The notes: generated by a model not told the origin, from the sequence alone. Positions 8,054 through 17,166 are shown, numbered from the stretch's first letter. The stretch: DNA of 41,464 nt from an uncultured Clostridia bacterium (GCA_947589405.1 CANQBT010000003.1:1-41464); one strand, 5' to 3'. Numbers and translations: made by a program.

Positions 8054-11000
8054 TTATTTATATGGCACGGTTTCGGAATAAACCGTTTTGCCGTCAACAG
8101 TCACAACATAAGGCGTTACGCTTATGTCTGCGCCTTCCGGAATATCCGTAACAGTAAATGCATATTCATATTGCTTATTGAGCTGATCAGGAGTTACGGA
8201 AGTATCTGAAATACGCTTATAAACCTTGTTATTGGCTTCTCCTGCCTTTGCAACGGCTCTTGTGACCTTCTTGCCGTTTGACTCAAATACAAAACCTGCT
8301 TCCTTGTAATTAAGGTCCTTTACGCCGGCTACGAATACCACGCTGCCATCGGCCTTCTTTTCAGGGATCACATTTGACTTATGAGCATCGTCACCTGCGG
8401 GAGTCTGAGTTGTTCCCTCTGTTGAAGGCTCGGAAGCTCCGCTCTTAAGGTCGCTGATAATGCCGTTTACATACTTATCCCAGTACTCACATGGTACAGA
8501 AGTATCGAATGTGCCTTCTGTATTTCTGCCATAGCCTGTAAATTCTCCTGAATTGTTGATTATAAATTCTGCATTGCCCTTATCGTCTGTAATATACATA
8601 GACTTTGAAGGAGCCTGTACGGCTGAAGCAAGACCTAAGCCTGAAGCCTTTATCATTTTAGCCATATCTCCTGCCAGAGCAAAGCCGCCCAGCTTGGAGT
8701 GGTGAGTCTTTTCGCCATTGGCAAAGAGTCTGTATGCAAGCTCGGAAGAGCCGTTTGCACCGTCCTCCTTATAAGCCTGCTCATAAAGCTCCTTAGATAA
8801 TGTGTAAAGGTCTAAGCAAACAAGACCGTTTTCTTCAGCAACCTGCTTTGTAGCAATTACATATTCGTCATGACTTCCATGATGTGATGTAATATTTCCG
8901 TTTGAATCAAAGTACATTCTGGAAACAGGAGTTACCATAACAGGTGTTGCGCCTACAGCCTTAGCTGCGTCTACCATGTACTGTAAATACCACTTGAATG
9001 AACCGTCTCCTGCACCGTCAGCTGAAGGAGCTGTATAAGGATAGCTGCCTGACGCATCGGGAGTGCCTACGGGAACATATCTGTCCTGATAGCTCTCTGA
9101 GCTGTCATTATGGCCAAACTGTATCAACAGGTAATCACCTGCGACCATCTGATCCTTTATCTTGTCCATATATCTGTCGGAGCCATCGCTCTTTGTACCG
9201 TCTATAAATGTTCTGGTGCTTCTGCCGCCTTCGGCATAGTCCATTACCTCATACTTGCTGTTGTCCAGATAGTACTTGAGGAATTCGCCCCATGAGCCTT
9301 CGGGTCTGTTGGCACCGCTGTTGTTTATAGCCCCTGCTGAATAATCCTTTACTGTAGAATCGCCTGCAAGGAATACGGCAGCCTTGCCTGAAGGTCTTTC
9401 CGTATCTACGGAGCCTGAACCCTTTGTTATTTCCTTCTCTGTTGTAACAGACTTAGCCGTACCTGTGCTGCCGTAAATGGTAGCAGGAGTTACGGTAGCC
9501 TTTATGAATGAGCCTATCATATCATCGGTAAGCACGATACCGTTGTTGGCAGCAGCTGTTGTTGCCTTGAATACAGTTTCCTTACCGTCCTTTATAAGTG
9601 AATAAACTATCTTTGAAGCATCGTTTTCATCATTAGCGCCTAATGAATACTTAACTGTGAATGTATTGCCCGTTGCCGGCAGCAATACATCGCCGTCTGT
9701 TGAGAAATACGGATCTACAGTAAATTCTACAGGTAAGCTTTCCTCTGTGTAATATGTAGGATCCCATGCAAGATAAGCCTTAGCGTCAATACCTGCTGCG
9801 TCTGCATCGCTCATAACGCCTGTTACTCTTTTTGAAGTATCTACAGGAGTACCGTCAGCATTTACTGTGCCGTATTCCTTGAACTTAGCCGCCGTAGGCT
9901 TAACACCGCTCATTTCTGTCCAGCCATCAGCTGTGATAGCGTCTGCATTATCCAAAGTAGTGTTGAGGAATGTAATATTGGAGCCTGCGTCCCAAGGTCT
10001 TCCGAAGAAGCCTGCTGCATGCTGCATACCTTCCTTATTTGTAACAGTACAAGCTCTGAAGAGATAGCCCATGTATCCCTCTGCTTCCTTATTGTTGGAA
10101 CGACCTGCTGTGATATAGCCGCCCATAGCTGTTTCAGAATAACCGCAGAAACGAAGCTCGCAGCCGTCAAATACTGCATTGCCTGAGCCGAATATGTAGT
10201 CTGTGTTGCCTTCTATTGTACAGTTCTTGTAATATGTGTGAGTTCCGTCACCCATGTAAAGGGTATCCTGTGAACCAAGGAATGTACAATCCTTAAGCTC
10301 AGCCTTGTCGCCTTCTATAACAAGAGCTGTTGCTCTCTCTGTAGCAGCCTTACTCTGAGCGTCTGTAGCATATGTTCTCTGAGGAAGAGAGCTTGAAGGA
10401 ATTACACCGTCAGCTATTTCTTCATCTGTTATATACTTGTTGAATGAAGCTTCAAATGTGATATTCTCAGCCTTGAAGCCAACAGCCGTATTCTTTACAT
10501 ATGTGGAAACGCCCCACTTGGCAGCTTCCATATCTCTTGAAAACTTATCAGCCGCATATTCTGCATTGTAATATCCGTCTGAGCCTACTGAATAGTACTT
10601 ATAGCCTATGCCGTAGTACCATGTAAGCTTGACCTCGCCATTGCCCTCCGGCTTAAGTGTAATGTAAGGAGTATCTATTATAAGCTGTTCTCTGTAAACG
10701 CCGGGAGCAATATGAATAGTAACTCTGTCAGCCTCTGACTTAGGATCAATGACCTTAGCGGCTGCAATTGCTTCCTTCATTGTAGCATAGTTATTTGTCT
10801 TGCCTGCTACGCCTACATATATATCCTTAACGCTTGTGTCTACCTGAGGTGCGGGCGGATTGTCCAATGCGAAGAGTATATCTTCTGTTACGTCCTTGCC
10901 TGCAACTGCTATATGAGCCATAGTATGATAGCCCTCAGCCGTTGCCTTTACCTCATAATTACCGTCTCTTAAGCTTACTGAATATGTGCTGCCTGAAACT

Positions 11001-12292
11001 GTTGCAGGATATTCATATCCGTCTGCCATATTCACAAGCTTCATTTCAGTAACATTGGCTCCGCCAAGTATATTGCCCTTTACGCTATGCATAGCCTTAA
11101 GAGCAACAGTAATATCCTGAACTATATCCTTGTTGTCGTTAAATACGGCGCCTTCTGTTATCTCATAGTCGTTAACGCCTGTAAGCTCAGCCGTATATGC
11201 AATATCAGGCTCCAACACAGCGCTGAAGGAGGTGCCTGTCATTGTTGCATCTACATCGTCAGCCATTTCATCGGGATCTCCCTTGAACGTAACAGCCAGC
11301 TTTGATACGTCATAGTCGGCTGCAAAGCCCTTTACTGAGCCTGATACCTTATATGTAGACTTAGGTTCAACGACCATATTCTGTACCTTGCCTGTTGTTA
11401 TTTCTTCAGGTTCAACGCTGAACTTTCTTGTAGCGTTTGTAAAGCCGTAGCCTATTGCTCCTGACATAACGGCAGTATAGCTGTAGCCGGGAGTAAGTGA
11501 AACCGTATATGTATCGCCTGTAACAACAGCCGCTGTAACACCGCCTGTAGCGTCGTTCTTAAAGCTGATAGTATAGTCTGATACGGGATTGCCTGCCTTG
11601 TCTACAGTACCTGTGACCGTAACGGGAGGTGTGGCAACTATTCTGTTTATAATAGGCTTGCCGCCTGCAGCATTGTACCATATCTTTGCAGTACAGTCCT
11701 CAGCTGCTATGAACTTAGCAATGCCGGAATCTCCGCCTGAGAAAACCACTTCTTCATTCTGTGAGCCGGCAGTAAATTCAAGTATACAGTCAACAGAGTT
11801 GGAACAGCCTGTGTATACCTTTATCTCAGTTCCTGCCTTGACTCCTTCTATTTCAACATATCTTCTGTTTTCTCCGCCTGTACCGTTGGCATACCACATA
11901 CCGTCGGCAGTATAGCCGTCAGGATAACCAAAAATGGCATCTCCGTTGGTGCCGTAGGATCTTATTCCGTCGGCGCCTGCATAGAACAGACGATCGTTCT
12001 TAAGAGTATTTACCTTAAGACCCTCGCCAAAGTCGTATGTGCCGTCGGCAAGGAATTTACCCTTGTCGCCGCTGGCTGCATCGCCTACGGCTTCAAATGC
12101 ATCTAAAAATGTACGTGTAATAACATTGGTGTAGAGCTCGCCCTCCTGGACAACTCCACCGAAGTCCCATACCTTTATGGGACCGCCTGTAGGCTCTTCA
12201 GCCTGTGTGTATACTACATTTGCAAACATTGCGCTTACAAGCATTACAAATGACAGAACACGGCTTATGAGCCTTTTAGAGCTTTTTGTCAT
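8054..12292 (-). CDS. Secreted two-enzyme pectin deacylase: pectin methylesterase (CE8) plus SGNH acetylesterase (CE12-like)
   Basis: A secreted protein of 1412 residues. Signal peptide: residues 1-32 (basic start, hydrophobic core, YTQAEEP). Residues 35-220 form a sugar-binding-like beta domain (IKVWDFGGVVQEGELY) of unassigned family. Residues 225-480 hold three carboxypeptidase-regulatory-like beta modules (VTGTVDKAGNPV, YKVSGSVKGF, HSVKGNILGG). Residues 490-880 are a pectin methylesterase with APGVYREQL, GSQDTLYMG, the catalytic Asp in DYIFGSG, and FFGRPW. Residues 1000-1240 are an SGNH esterase of rhamnogalacturonan-acetylesterase type: AGDSTV, GGRSTRTF, QFGHND and a final EKTHHSKLGG, where the usual Asp of the D-x-x-H pair reads Glu. 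A C-terminal beta domain follows. No anchor or dockerin is visible, so the protein is probably released. It likely removes methyl and acetyl groups so that pectin lyases can act. Confidence 0.93.
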   Translation of the reverse strand: MTKSSKRLISRVLSFVMLVSAMFANVVYTQAEEPTGGPIKVWDFGGVVQEGELYTNVITRTFLDAFEAVGDAASGDKGKFLADGTYDFGEGLKVNTLKNDRLFYAGADGIRSYGTNGDAIFGYPDGYTADGMWYANGTGGENRRYVEIEGVKAGTEIKVYTGCSNSVDCILEFTAGSQNEEVVFSGGDSGIAKFIAAEDCTAKIWYNAAGGKPIINRIVATPPVTVTGTVDKAGNPVSDYTISFKNDATGGVTAAVVTGDTYTVSLTPGYSYTAVMSGAIGYGFTNATRKFSVEPEEITTGKVQNMVVEPKSTYKVSGSVKGFAADYDVSKLAVTFKGDPDEMADDVDATMTGTSFSAVLEPDIAYTAELTGVNDYEITEGAVFNDNKDIVQDITVALKAMHSVKGNILGGANVTEMKLVNMADGYEYPATVSGSTYSVSLRDGNYEVKATAEGYHTMAHIAVAGKDVTEDILFALDNPPAPQVDTSVKDIYVGVAGKTNNYATMKEAIAAAKVIDPKSEADRVTIHIAPGVYREQLIIDTPYITLKPEGNGEVKLTWYYGIGYKYYSVGSDGYYNAEYAADKFSRDMEAAKWGVSTYVKNTAVGFKAENITFEASFNKYITDEEIADGVIPSSSLPQRTYATDAQSKAATERATALVIEGDKAELKDCTFLGSQDTLYMGDGTHTYYKNCTIEGNTDYIFGSGNAVFDGCELRFCGYSETAMGGYITAGRSNNKEAEGYMGYLFRACTVTNKEGMQHAAGFFGRPWDAGSNITFLNTTLDNADAITADGWTEMSGVKPTAAKFKEYGTVNADGTPVDTSKRVTGVMSDADAAGIDAKAYLAWDPTYYTEESLPVEFTVDPYFSTDGDVLLPATGNTFTVKYSLGANDENDASKIVYSLIKDGKETVFKATTAAANNGIVLTDDMIGSFIKATVTPATIYGSTGTAKSVTTEKEITKGSGSVDTERPSGKAAVFLAGDSTVKDYSAGAINNSGANRPEGSWGEFLKYYLDNSKYEVMDYAEGGRSTRTFIDGTKSDGSDRYMDKIKDQMVAGDYLLIQFGHNDSSESYQDRYVPVGTPDASGSYPYTAPSADGAGDGSFKWYLQYMVDAAKAVGATPVMVTPVSRMYFDSNGNITSHHGSHDEYVIATKQVAEENGLVCLDLYTLSKELYEQAYKEDGANGSSELAYRLFANGEKTHHSKLGGFALAGDMAKMIKASGLGLASAVQAPSKSMYITDDKGNAEFIINNSGEFTGYGRNTEGTFDTSVPCEYWDKYVNGIISDLKSGASEPSTEGTTQTPAGDDAHKSNVIPEKKADGSVVFVAGVKDLNYKEAGFVFESNGKKVTRAVAKAGEANNKVYKRISDTSVTPDQLNKQYEYAFTVTDIPEGADISVTPYVVTVDGKTVYSETVPYK

Positions 12293-12363
12293 AAAAACTT
12301 CCTCCTTTTATATTTTTGATCTTGCTATATATCCCTTTGGATATATTCGGTGTATACACTATA

Positions 12364-12410
12364 ATTTTATCAAAATTCATAGTGCAAAGTCAACTATGAC
12401 ACGATGTCAT
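12364..12410 (-). promoter_or_regulatory. Promoter of the pectin esterase gene with an upstream dyad
   Basis: Read leftward, TTGACT (12393-12388) and TAAAAT (12369-12364) are 18 bp apart. Directly upstream lies a perfect dyad, ATGACA-cga-TGTCAT (12396-12410). It abuts the -35 and lies between this gene and the divergent MerR-type regulator, so it is the natural candidate for that regulator's operator. Confidence 0.6.
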
Positions 12411-12503
12411 GGTTAATAAAGTTTTTTACAAAATTTTGTGCAGTTTTTTTGTATTTTATGTTAAAATCAGTTTATAGAAACAATAAAGACAGGAGATACG
12501 GAT

Positions 12504-13361
12504 ATGAGATACCTTACAAGCGATCTGGCAAAGCTTCTGGGAGTTACCCCAAACACCATAAGGCGATATGAAAAAAGCGGCTTCCTAAAGCCCGGAAGAG
12601 ATGTTTCAAACTACAGATGGTACGAAAGCAGAGATATAGACAGAGCCGCAATGGTTCGGCTATATATCAAGTGCGGCTTTTCCCATAAAGAAATAAGAGC
12701 CATGATGAACGGCGAAAGCGACGATATTAAAAAAATATGCTCAGATAAGCTTAATGAAATGGACAGTCAGATAGAAAGACTTACAAGACTCAGACATTGG
12801 CTCAAGGACAATATACAGCTTATGGATACCGTAAAGGAGCTTAAGGACAGCTATATCTTTATGAAATGCCCCGCTCTTATATACACCGTTTACAATATAG
12901 ACGACAACATTCTGAAGGAAAGAGAAAGGCTTGTGACCTTGAACAACTTTATGTACAGGGCTTCGGAGGTGCAGCTTATCAATCTGTTCCGTTTTGAGGA
13001 TATTAAAAGAGGAGTGTTTTCTCCCCATACCGGCTGGGCATTCAAGGAAATGGATATTGAAAAGCTCCACATGGAAGAAGTTATACGCAACAACAAATAT
13101 ATAGAATATTATCCAAGCAGAGAAAGTCTTTACTGGTCCGTAGAGATACCCGCAGAGGATATTGACAATGGCTCAAAGGCAAACGCCATAAGGACGGAGG
13201 CATTCATGAAGGCTAAGAAATATGCGGAATCAAGAGGCTATTGCATTGACGGAGATATTGCAGAGATAATAGTGAATATATTCGGCAGCAATCTAAATCT
13301 TCTGGAGGGCATTCCCGTTGAGAAAATAAACAAAGACCCTTCTGTTCAAAAAAAGTTTTAA
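12504..13361 (+). CDS. MerR-family transcriptional regulator
   Basis: A protein of 285 residues. The N-terminal winged helix is clear (LTSDLAKLLGVTPNTIRRYEKSGFLKP, then NYRWYESRDIDRA), followed by the second helical unit and a coiled-coil dimerisation helix (about residues 75-110, NEMDSQIERLTRLRHWLKDN). The C-terminal 170 residues are a probable effector-binding domain of GyrI/BmrR-like length, without a recognised ligand motif; they contain few cysteines, so a metal or redox sensor is unlikely. The start follows AGGAG. It is transcribed away from the pectin-esterase gene, with a dyad in the shared 211-bp gap, so it probably controls that gene in response to a pectin-derived or other small molecule. 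The target and ligand are inferred. Confidence 0.9.
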   Translation: MRYLTSDLAKLLGVTPNTIRRYEKSGFLKPGRDVSNYRWYESRDIDRAAMVRLYIKCGFSHKEIRAMMNGESDDIKKICSDKLNEMDSQIERLTRLRHWLKDNIQLMDTVKELKDSYIFMKCPALIYTVYNIDDNILKERERLVTLNNFMYRASEVQLINLFRFEDIKRGVFSPHTGWAFKEMDIEKLHMEEVIRNNKYIEYYPSRESLYWSVEIPAEDIDNGSKANAIRTEAFMKAKKYAESRGYCIDGDIAEIIVNIFGSNLNLLEGIPVEKINKDPSVQKKF

Positions 13362-13370
13362 ATTTTCCTC

Positions 13371-13399
13371 TTTACAAATATATATTGCTGTGTTATACT
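13371..13399 (+). promoter_or_regulatory. Promoter of the trp operon
   Basis: TTTACA (13371-13376) and TATACT (13394-13399) are 17 bp apart. The pair sits about 20 bp ahead of the first conserved T-box nucleotides, so transcription would begin right at the T-box leader. Confidence 0.75.
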
Positions 13400-13422
13400 C
13401 TATTTAATTTAAAACTAATGTC

Positions 13423-13645
13423 GATGATTAAGAGTAGTAGCCTTAAGACAATGCTTCAGAGAGCCGTCGGTCGGTGCAAGACGGTGCAGGCGCTTTTGGT
13501 GAATGGACTTATGAGACCTGCGGTGAAATAACAGTAGCCGGCAGCGGGTTCTCCCGTTACAGAGACAGGATATGATCGTATCTGCGAATTGGTGGCTTTT
13601 TTGGTTATTTATGACTTTGTCCAATGCGGGCAAAGTCTTTTTTTG
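13423..13645 (+). promoter_or_regulatory. Tryptophan-specific T-box leader
   Basis: The order of elements matches a T-box. There is a GATGATTAAGAG start with its GA-rich bulge, then the stem I distal region (AGAGAGCC ... GGTGCAAGACGG, 13458-13483) and the specifier region GAATGGACTT with a TGG codon at 13504-13506 followed by A. Stem III carries CGGGTTCTCCCG, and the T-box sequence GAATTGGTGGC (13586-13596) ends in TGGC, complementary to a GCCA 3' end as expected for tRNA-Trp. Uncharged tRNA-Trp should favour the antiterminator (ATTGG with CCAAT at 13621-13625) over the terminator at 13613-13645. The T-box core departs from the usual TGGTACCGCG. Confidence 0.88.
13613..13645 (+). terminator. 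T-box leader terminator (trp attenuator)
   Basis: GACTTTGTCC (13613-13622) pairs with GGGCAAAGTC (13628-13637), a 10-bp stem with one G-U pair, a 5-nt loop and a run of seven T. Its 5' arm overlaps CCAAT, which the antiterminator needs. Confidence 0.88.
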
Positions 13646-13679
13646 TAAAAAGGAACAGGGTCGTTTGTGTGGGTATATA

Positions 13680-13774
13680 CGAGAAATTCTATGAATTTCT
13701 CGGCGGGCGATCGATGATCGCCCCTACGGAGCAAGGCAAAACCTACGTGTAGGGGCATGCATTGCACGCCCGGC
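13680..13774. repeat. Palindromic intergenic repeat inside the trp leader (copy D, different family)
   Basis: Three perfect inverted repeats lie in a row: CGAGAAATTC-tat-GAATTTCTCG (13680-13702), GGGCGATC-gat-GATCGCCC (13705-13723), and GCCCCTAC (13720-13727) with GTAGGGGC (13749-13756). A GGGCATGCATTGCACGCCC-like segment follows. The 'GTAGGGGC...GCCC' style is common in gut Clostridia intergenic DNA. It lies between the T-box terminator and the trpE ribosome binding site, so it is part of the read-through transcript. Confidence 0.7.
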
Positions 13775-13806
13775 TAAGACAACTAATATGAACAGGAGGT
13801 AATACA

Positions 13807-15198
13807 ATGACAAACCTAAAGACATTCGTAAGAGAATTTTCAGGCGATACGGAAACGCCTATCACTCTTTTTTATAAATATGTAGGAGATGAAAAGGGCT
13901 TTTTGCTTGAGAGCAGAGGAGAGGGCAAGACCAACTTTTCCGTAATGGGTAAGGACCCAAGAGCGGTGCTTTACGGCAACGATGTACTTACAATAGAGGA
14001 AAAGGGCAAGGAGCCGATACAATGCAAGGGCAGACTTTTGGACAGCGTAAGGGAATATATACACAGCTTCAATGTGGAAACCGATCTGGATATGGACTTT
14101 ATAGGCGGTGCAGTAGGCGCCGTAGGCTATGATGTCATAAGGCAGTATGAGAAAATACCCGATGAGAACAAGGAAGTAGTGGATACCCCTACAGTTCATC
14201 TTATGGTGTTTGACGAATTTATAGTATATGACCACCTTCACGACAGAATAAAGCTTATAGTGCTTGCCGATCCCAACGACAGTAAAAATGCCGAAAAAAT
14301 ATTGGACAGAATGGAAAAGGAGGTAAAGTCCTCCGTTCCTGCCGAGCACTATGCCATAAAGGAGCCTGAGCCTATAAGGTTTACGTCAAATATGACTCAG
14401 GAAAAATACGAGAGCATAGTCAAAAAGGCAAAGCAGTATATATACGAGGGAGATATTTTCCAGGTAGTGCTTTCGCAAAGGCTTACTGCCCAAACAAAGC
14501 AAAAGCCCATAGATCTGTACAGAAGGCTGAGGGCTATAAATCCTTCACCCTATCTTTTCTTTTTCAACTTCGGCACATATCATGTGGCAGGCTCTTCACC
14601 TGAAATGCTTGTTGAGGTAACGGGAGATACGGTAAGGACCTGTCCAATAGCAGGTACAAGAAAAAGAGGCAAGGACATAAAGGAGGATCTGGCTCTTGCG
14701 GAAAGTCTTTTGGCAGATCCTAAGGAAAGGGCAGAGCATATTATGCTTGTGGACCTTGCCAGAAACGATATGGGACGTGTTGCAGAAATAGGCAGCGTAA
14801 ATGTAAAGGAATTTATGCAGGTACATTACTATTCTCACGTTATGCATCTTGTATCTCTTGTAGAAGGCACAAAGAGAGAAAATATGGACAGCTTTGACGT
14901 GCTTTCCACATTCCTTCCCGCAGGTACTCTTTCGGGAGCGCCTAAAATAAGGGCTATGGAAATAATAGAAGAGCTGGAGGAGGAAAGACGAGGGCTTTAC
15001 GGCGGAGCGGCAGGATATTTCAGCTTTAACGGAAATATGGATATGTGCATTGCCATAAGGACAATGGTAATAAAGGACGGAAAGGTCTATATGCAGGCAG
15101 GCGCAGGCATAGTGGCCGATTCCGTTCCAACTATGGAATATGAGGAAAGCCATAATAAAGTAAGGGCTCTTGTAAAGACTATAGGAGGCGAGGTATAA
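13807..15198 (+). CDS. trpE: Anthranilate synthase component I
   Basis: Converts chorismate to anthranilate, using ammonia from TrpG; the first step of tryptophan synthesis. The 463 residues match the family. The tryptophan feedback element LLES is at residues 33-36. The chorismate-binding domain is complete (FQVVLSQRL, PSPYLFF, CPIAGTRKRG, LARNDMGRVA, PAGTLSGAPKIRAMEI, GGAAGYFSFNG). The ATG follows GGAGG. Its TAA shares one base with the trpG ATG, which implies tight translational coupling to its partner subunit. The retained LLES motif suggests that enzyme-level feedback adds to T-box control. Confidence 0.97.
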   Translation: MTNLKTFVREFSGDTETPITLFYKYVGDEKGFLLESRGEGKTNFSVMGKDPRAVLYGNDVLTIEEKGKEPIQCKGRLLDSVREYIHSFNVETDLDMDFIGGAVGAVGYDVIRQYEKIPDENKEVVDTPTVHLMVFDEFIVYDHLHDRIKLIVLADPNDSKNAEKILDRMEKEVKSSVPAEHYAIKEPEPIRFTSNMTQEKYESIVKKAKQYIYEGDIFQVVLSQRLTAQTKQKPIDLYRRLRAINPSPYLFFFNFGTYHVAGSSPEMLVEVTGDTVRTCPIAGTRKRGKDIKEDLALAESLLADPKERAEHIMLVDLARNDMGRVAEIGSVNVKEFMQVHYYSHVMHLVSLVEGTKRENMDSFDVLSTFLPAGTLSGAPKIRAMEIIEELEEERRGLYGGAAGYFSFNGNMDMCIAIRTMVIKDGKVYMQAGAGIVADSVPTMEYEESHNKVRALVKTIGGEV

Positions 15199-15764
15199 TG
15201 GTAGTTCTGGTAGACAATTACGACAGCTTTACATTTAATCTGTATCAGTATATAGGAGAATTCGACAGAGATATAAGGGTATTTCGCAATGACGAAATAG
15301 ACGGCAGCACGATACTTGAAATGAAGCCTGACAGAGTTGTCATATCTCCGGGTCCCAAAACTCCTGAGGAAGCAGGAAACTGCATAGAGATAATAAAGAC
15401 CGTAGGCGGAAAGATACCTATTTTAGGTGTATGTCTTGGGCACCAGTCCATAGCCGTTGCCTATGGCGCTATTGTAAGCAATGCAAAGGAGCTTTTTCAC
15501 GGCAAAAGCTCTCTTATGGCTCACAACGGAAAGGGCATATTTGAAAACTGCCCTAACCCTATGGAGGTTGCACGCTATCACAGTCTTTCGGTAAAGGAGG
15601 ATACCGTTCCCGACTACCTTGAGATCACGGCTAAGGCCGAAGGCGAGATAATGGCAATAAAGCACAGGGAATACGATGTTGTGGGACTTCAGTTCCACCC
15701 TGAGAGCATAAACACTCCTCAGGGCATGCAGATAATAAAGAACTTTATATCAGGCAAATATTAG
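15198..15764 (+). CDS. trpG: Anthranilate synthase component II (glutamine amidotransferase)
   Basis: Releases ammonia from glutamine for TrpE. The 188 residues form a stand-alone class I amidotransferase: PGPKTPEEAG, nucleophile C79 in GVCLGHQ, and the H167/E169 pair in FHPES. It ends after the amidotransferase domain and is not fused to a phosphoribosyltransferase, as happens in some bacteria (TrpGD). This matters because the next gene, 9 nt downstream, is trpC and not trpD. It could also serve para-aminobenzoate synthesis, since TrpG/PabA are interchangeable in some Firmicutes. Confidence 0.96.
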   Translation: MVVLVDNYDSFTFNLYQYIGEFDRDIRVFRNDEIDGSTILEMKPDRVVISPGPKTPEEAGNCIEIIKTVGGKIPILGVCLGHQSIAVAYGAIVSNAKELFHGKSSLMAHNGKGIFENCPNPMEVARYHSLSVKEDTVPDYLEITAKAEGEIMAIKHREYDVVGLQFHPESINTPQGMQIIKNFISGKY

Positions 15765-15773
15765 GAGGCTGTT

Positions 15774-16550
15774 ATGATACTTGACGATATAGTTGCAAAA
15801 AAGAAAATAACTCTTAAAGAAAAGCCCTATAAATTCGACGGAAAAAGGCTGTGCCAAGCTATGGAAAAGCCTGTGCCCTCCTTCTATGACGCTCTCAATA
15901 AAAAGGGGCTGTCCATAATAGGCGAGGTCAAAAAGGCTTCACCCTCAAGAGGACTCATAAAGCCGAACTTTGATCCTGTTGCCATAGCAAAGGAATACGA
16001 AGGCTCGGTAGACGCCATATCCGTGCTTACGGAGGAGGACTTTTTTATGGGAAGTCCCGAATATCTCAGGGCAATACACGAGGAAGTGAAGCTGCCTTTG
16101 CTGAGAAAGGATTTTGTAATAGATACATCTCAGATATTTGAAGCAAGAGAGCTTGGAGCGTCCTCTGTACTCCTTATAGCCGCCATACTCAATGAAAAGG
16201 ATATACTTTACAGATTCATACGCATTGCAAGAGAGGTAGGGCTTGAACCTCTTGTGGAAACACACAATGAGGAAGAAATTGACCTTGCACTTAGCGCAGG
16301 AGCTGATATAATAGGTATAAACAACAGAAATCTTAAGGACTTTTCCGAAGATATATATACTACGGTAAGACTTAGGGAGCTTGTGCCTGACCACAAGGTG
16401 GTAGTAAGCGAAAGCTCTATACATACGGCTGAGGATATAAAAATATTGAAAAGTGCCGGTGTAAGCGGAGTGCTTGTAGGCGAAAGCTTTATGAAAAGCG
16501 GCAATATAGCCCAAAAGGCAAAGGAGTTCAGAGATGCCTATGGATATTAA
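15774..16550 (+). CDS. trpC: Indole-3-glycerol phosphate synthase
   Basis: Closes the indole ring from carboxyphenylaminodeoxyribulose phosphate. The 258 residues form a TIM barrel with the catalytic lysines in GEVKKASPSRG and LLRKDFVID, and GINNRNL plus the C-terminal GVLVGES phosphate site. An AGGAGG site lies 6-7 nt before the ATG. Its last 17 bases overlap the start of trpF in another frame. It directly follows trpG, in the place where trpD would normally sit. Confidence 0.96.
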   Translation: MILDDIVAKKKITLKEKPYKFDGKRLCQAMEKPVPSFYDALNKKGLSIIGEVKKASPSRGLIKPNFDPVAIAKEYEGSVDAISVLTEEDFFMGSPEYLRAIHEEVKLPLLRKDFVIDTSQIFEARELGASSVLLIAAILNEKDILYRFIRIAREVGLEPLVETHNEEEIDLALSAGADIIGINNRNLKDFSEDIYTTVRLRELVPDHKVVVSESSIHTAEDIKILKSAGVSGVLVGESFMKSGNIAQKAKEFRDAYGY

Positions 16551-17166
16551 GATATGCGGACTCCAAAGACCTGTTGACGCAGAGTATATAAGCGAGTTTG
16601 AGGAAATAAAGTATGCAGGCTTTATATTCTTTGATAGGAGCAGAAGAAATGTAACTGTGGACAGGGTATTGGAGATAAAGAAAAAACTCAGATCTGATAT
16701 AAAAACAGTAGGAGTATTTGCAGAATATGAGATCGATGATATAATAGACATTGTTGACAGGGCAGGCTTTGATATATGCCAGCTTCATTCCGATGAAACA
16801 AATGAAGACTGCGGCAGAATACAGATACCCGTATGGAAGTCAATACCTATGAAGGACAGCTCAAGTCTTGAAAGGGCAAAACTGTACACAAATGTGCAGG
16901 GCTTTGTGCTGGATTCCGACAGCGGAAACAAAAGAGGCGGCGTTGGCAAAAGCTTTGACTGGGATATTGCCGAAAGCTTTTCGCAAAAGTACTTTACGGT
17001 ACTTGCGGGAGGGATAAGCGCAGAAAATATAATCAACGCTTACAATACGGTACAGCCCAATGTTGTGGACCTCAGCTCCTCCGTTGAGGAAAACGGCTAT
17101 AAAAGCTATGATAAAATAAAGGAATTAATATATACTGTAAGAAAGGAAGACGGATATGGAATTTAA
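16534..17166 (+). CDS. trpF: Phosphoribosylanthranilate isomerase
   Basis: Isomerises phosphoribosylanthranilate to the TrpC substrate. A 210-residue barrel with the catalytic Cys in KICGL (residue 8 from the first ATG), QLHSDE, and the C-terminal catalytic Asp in VVDLSSSVEENG. The first ATG is kept because AAGGAG lies 7 nt before it, inside trpC. It overlaps trpC by 17 bp and trpB by 11 bp, so the four genes from trpC to trpA are packed tightly. Its substrate can only be made if a phosphoribosyltransferase (TrpD) is supplied from elsewhere. Confidence 0.95.
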   Translation: MPMDIKICGLQRPVDAEYISEFEEIKYAGFIFFDRSRRNVTVDRVLEIKKKLRSDIKTVGVFAEYEIDDIIDIVDRAGFDICQLHSDETNEDCGRIQIPVWKSIPMKDSSSLERAKLYTNVQGFVLDSDSGNKRGGVGKSFDWDIAESFSQKYFTVLAGGISAENIINAYNTVQPNVVDLSSSVEENGYKSYDKIKELIYTVRKEDGYGI

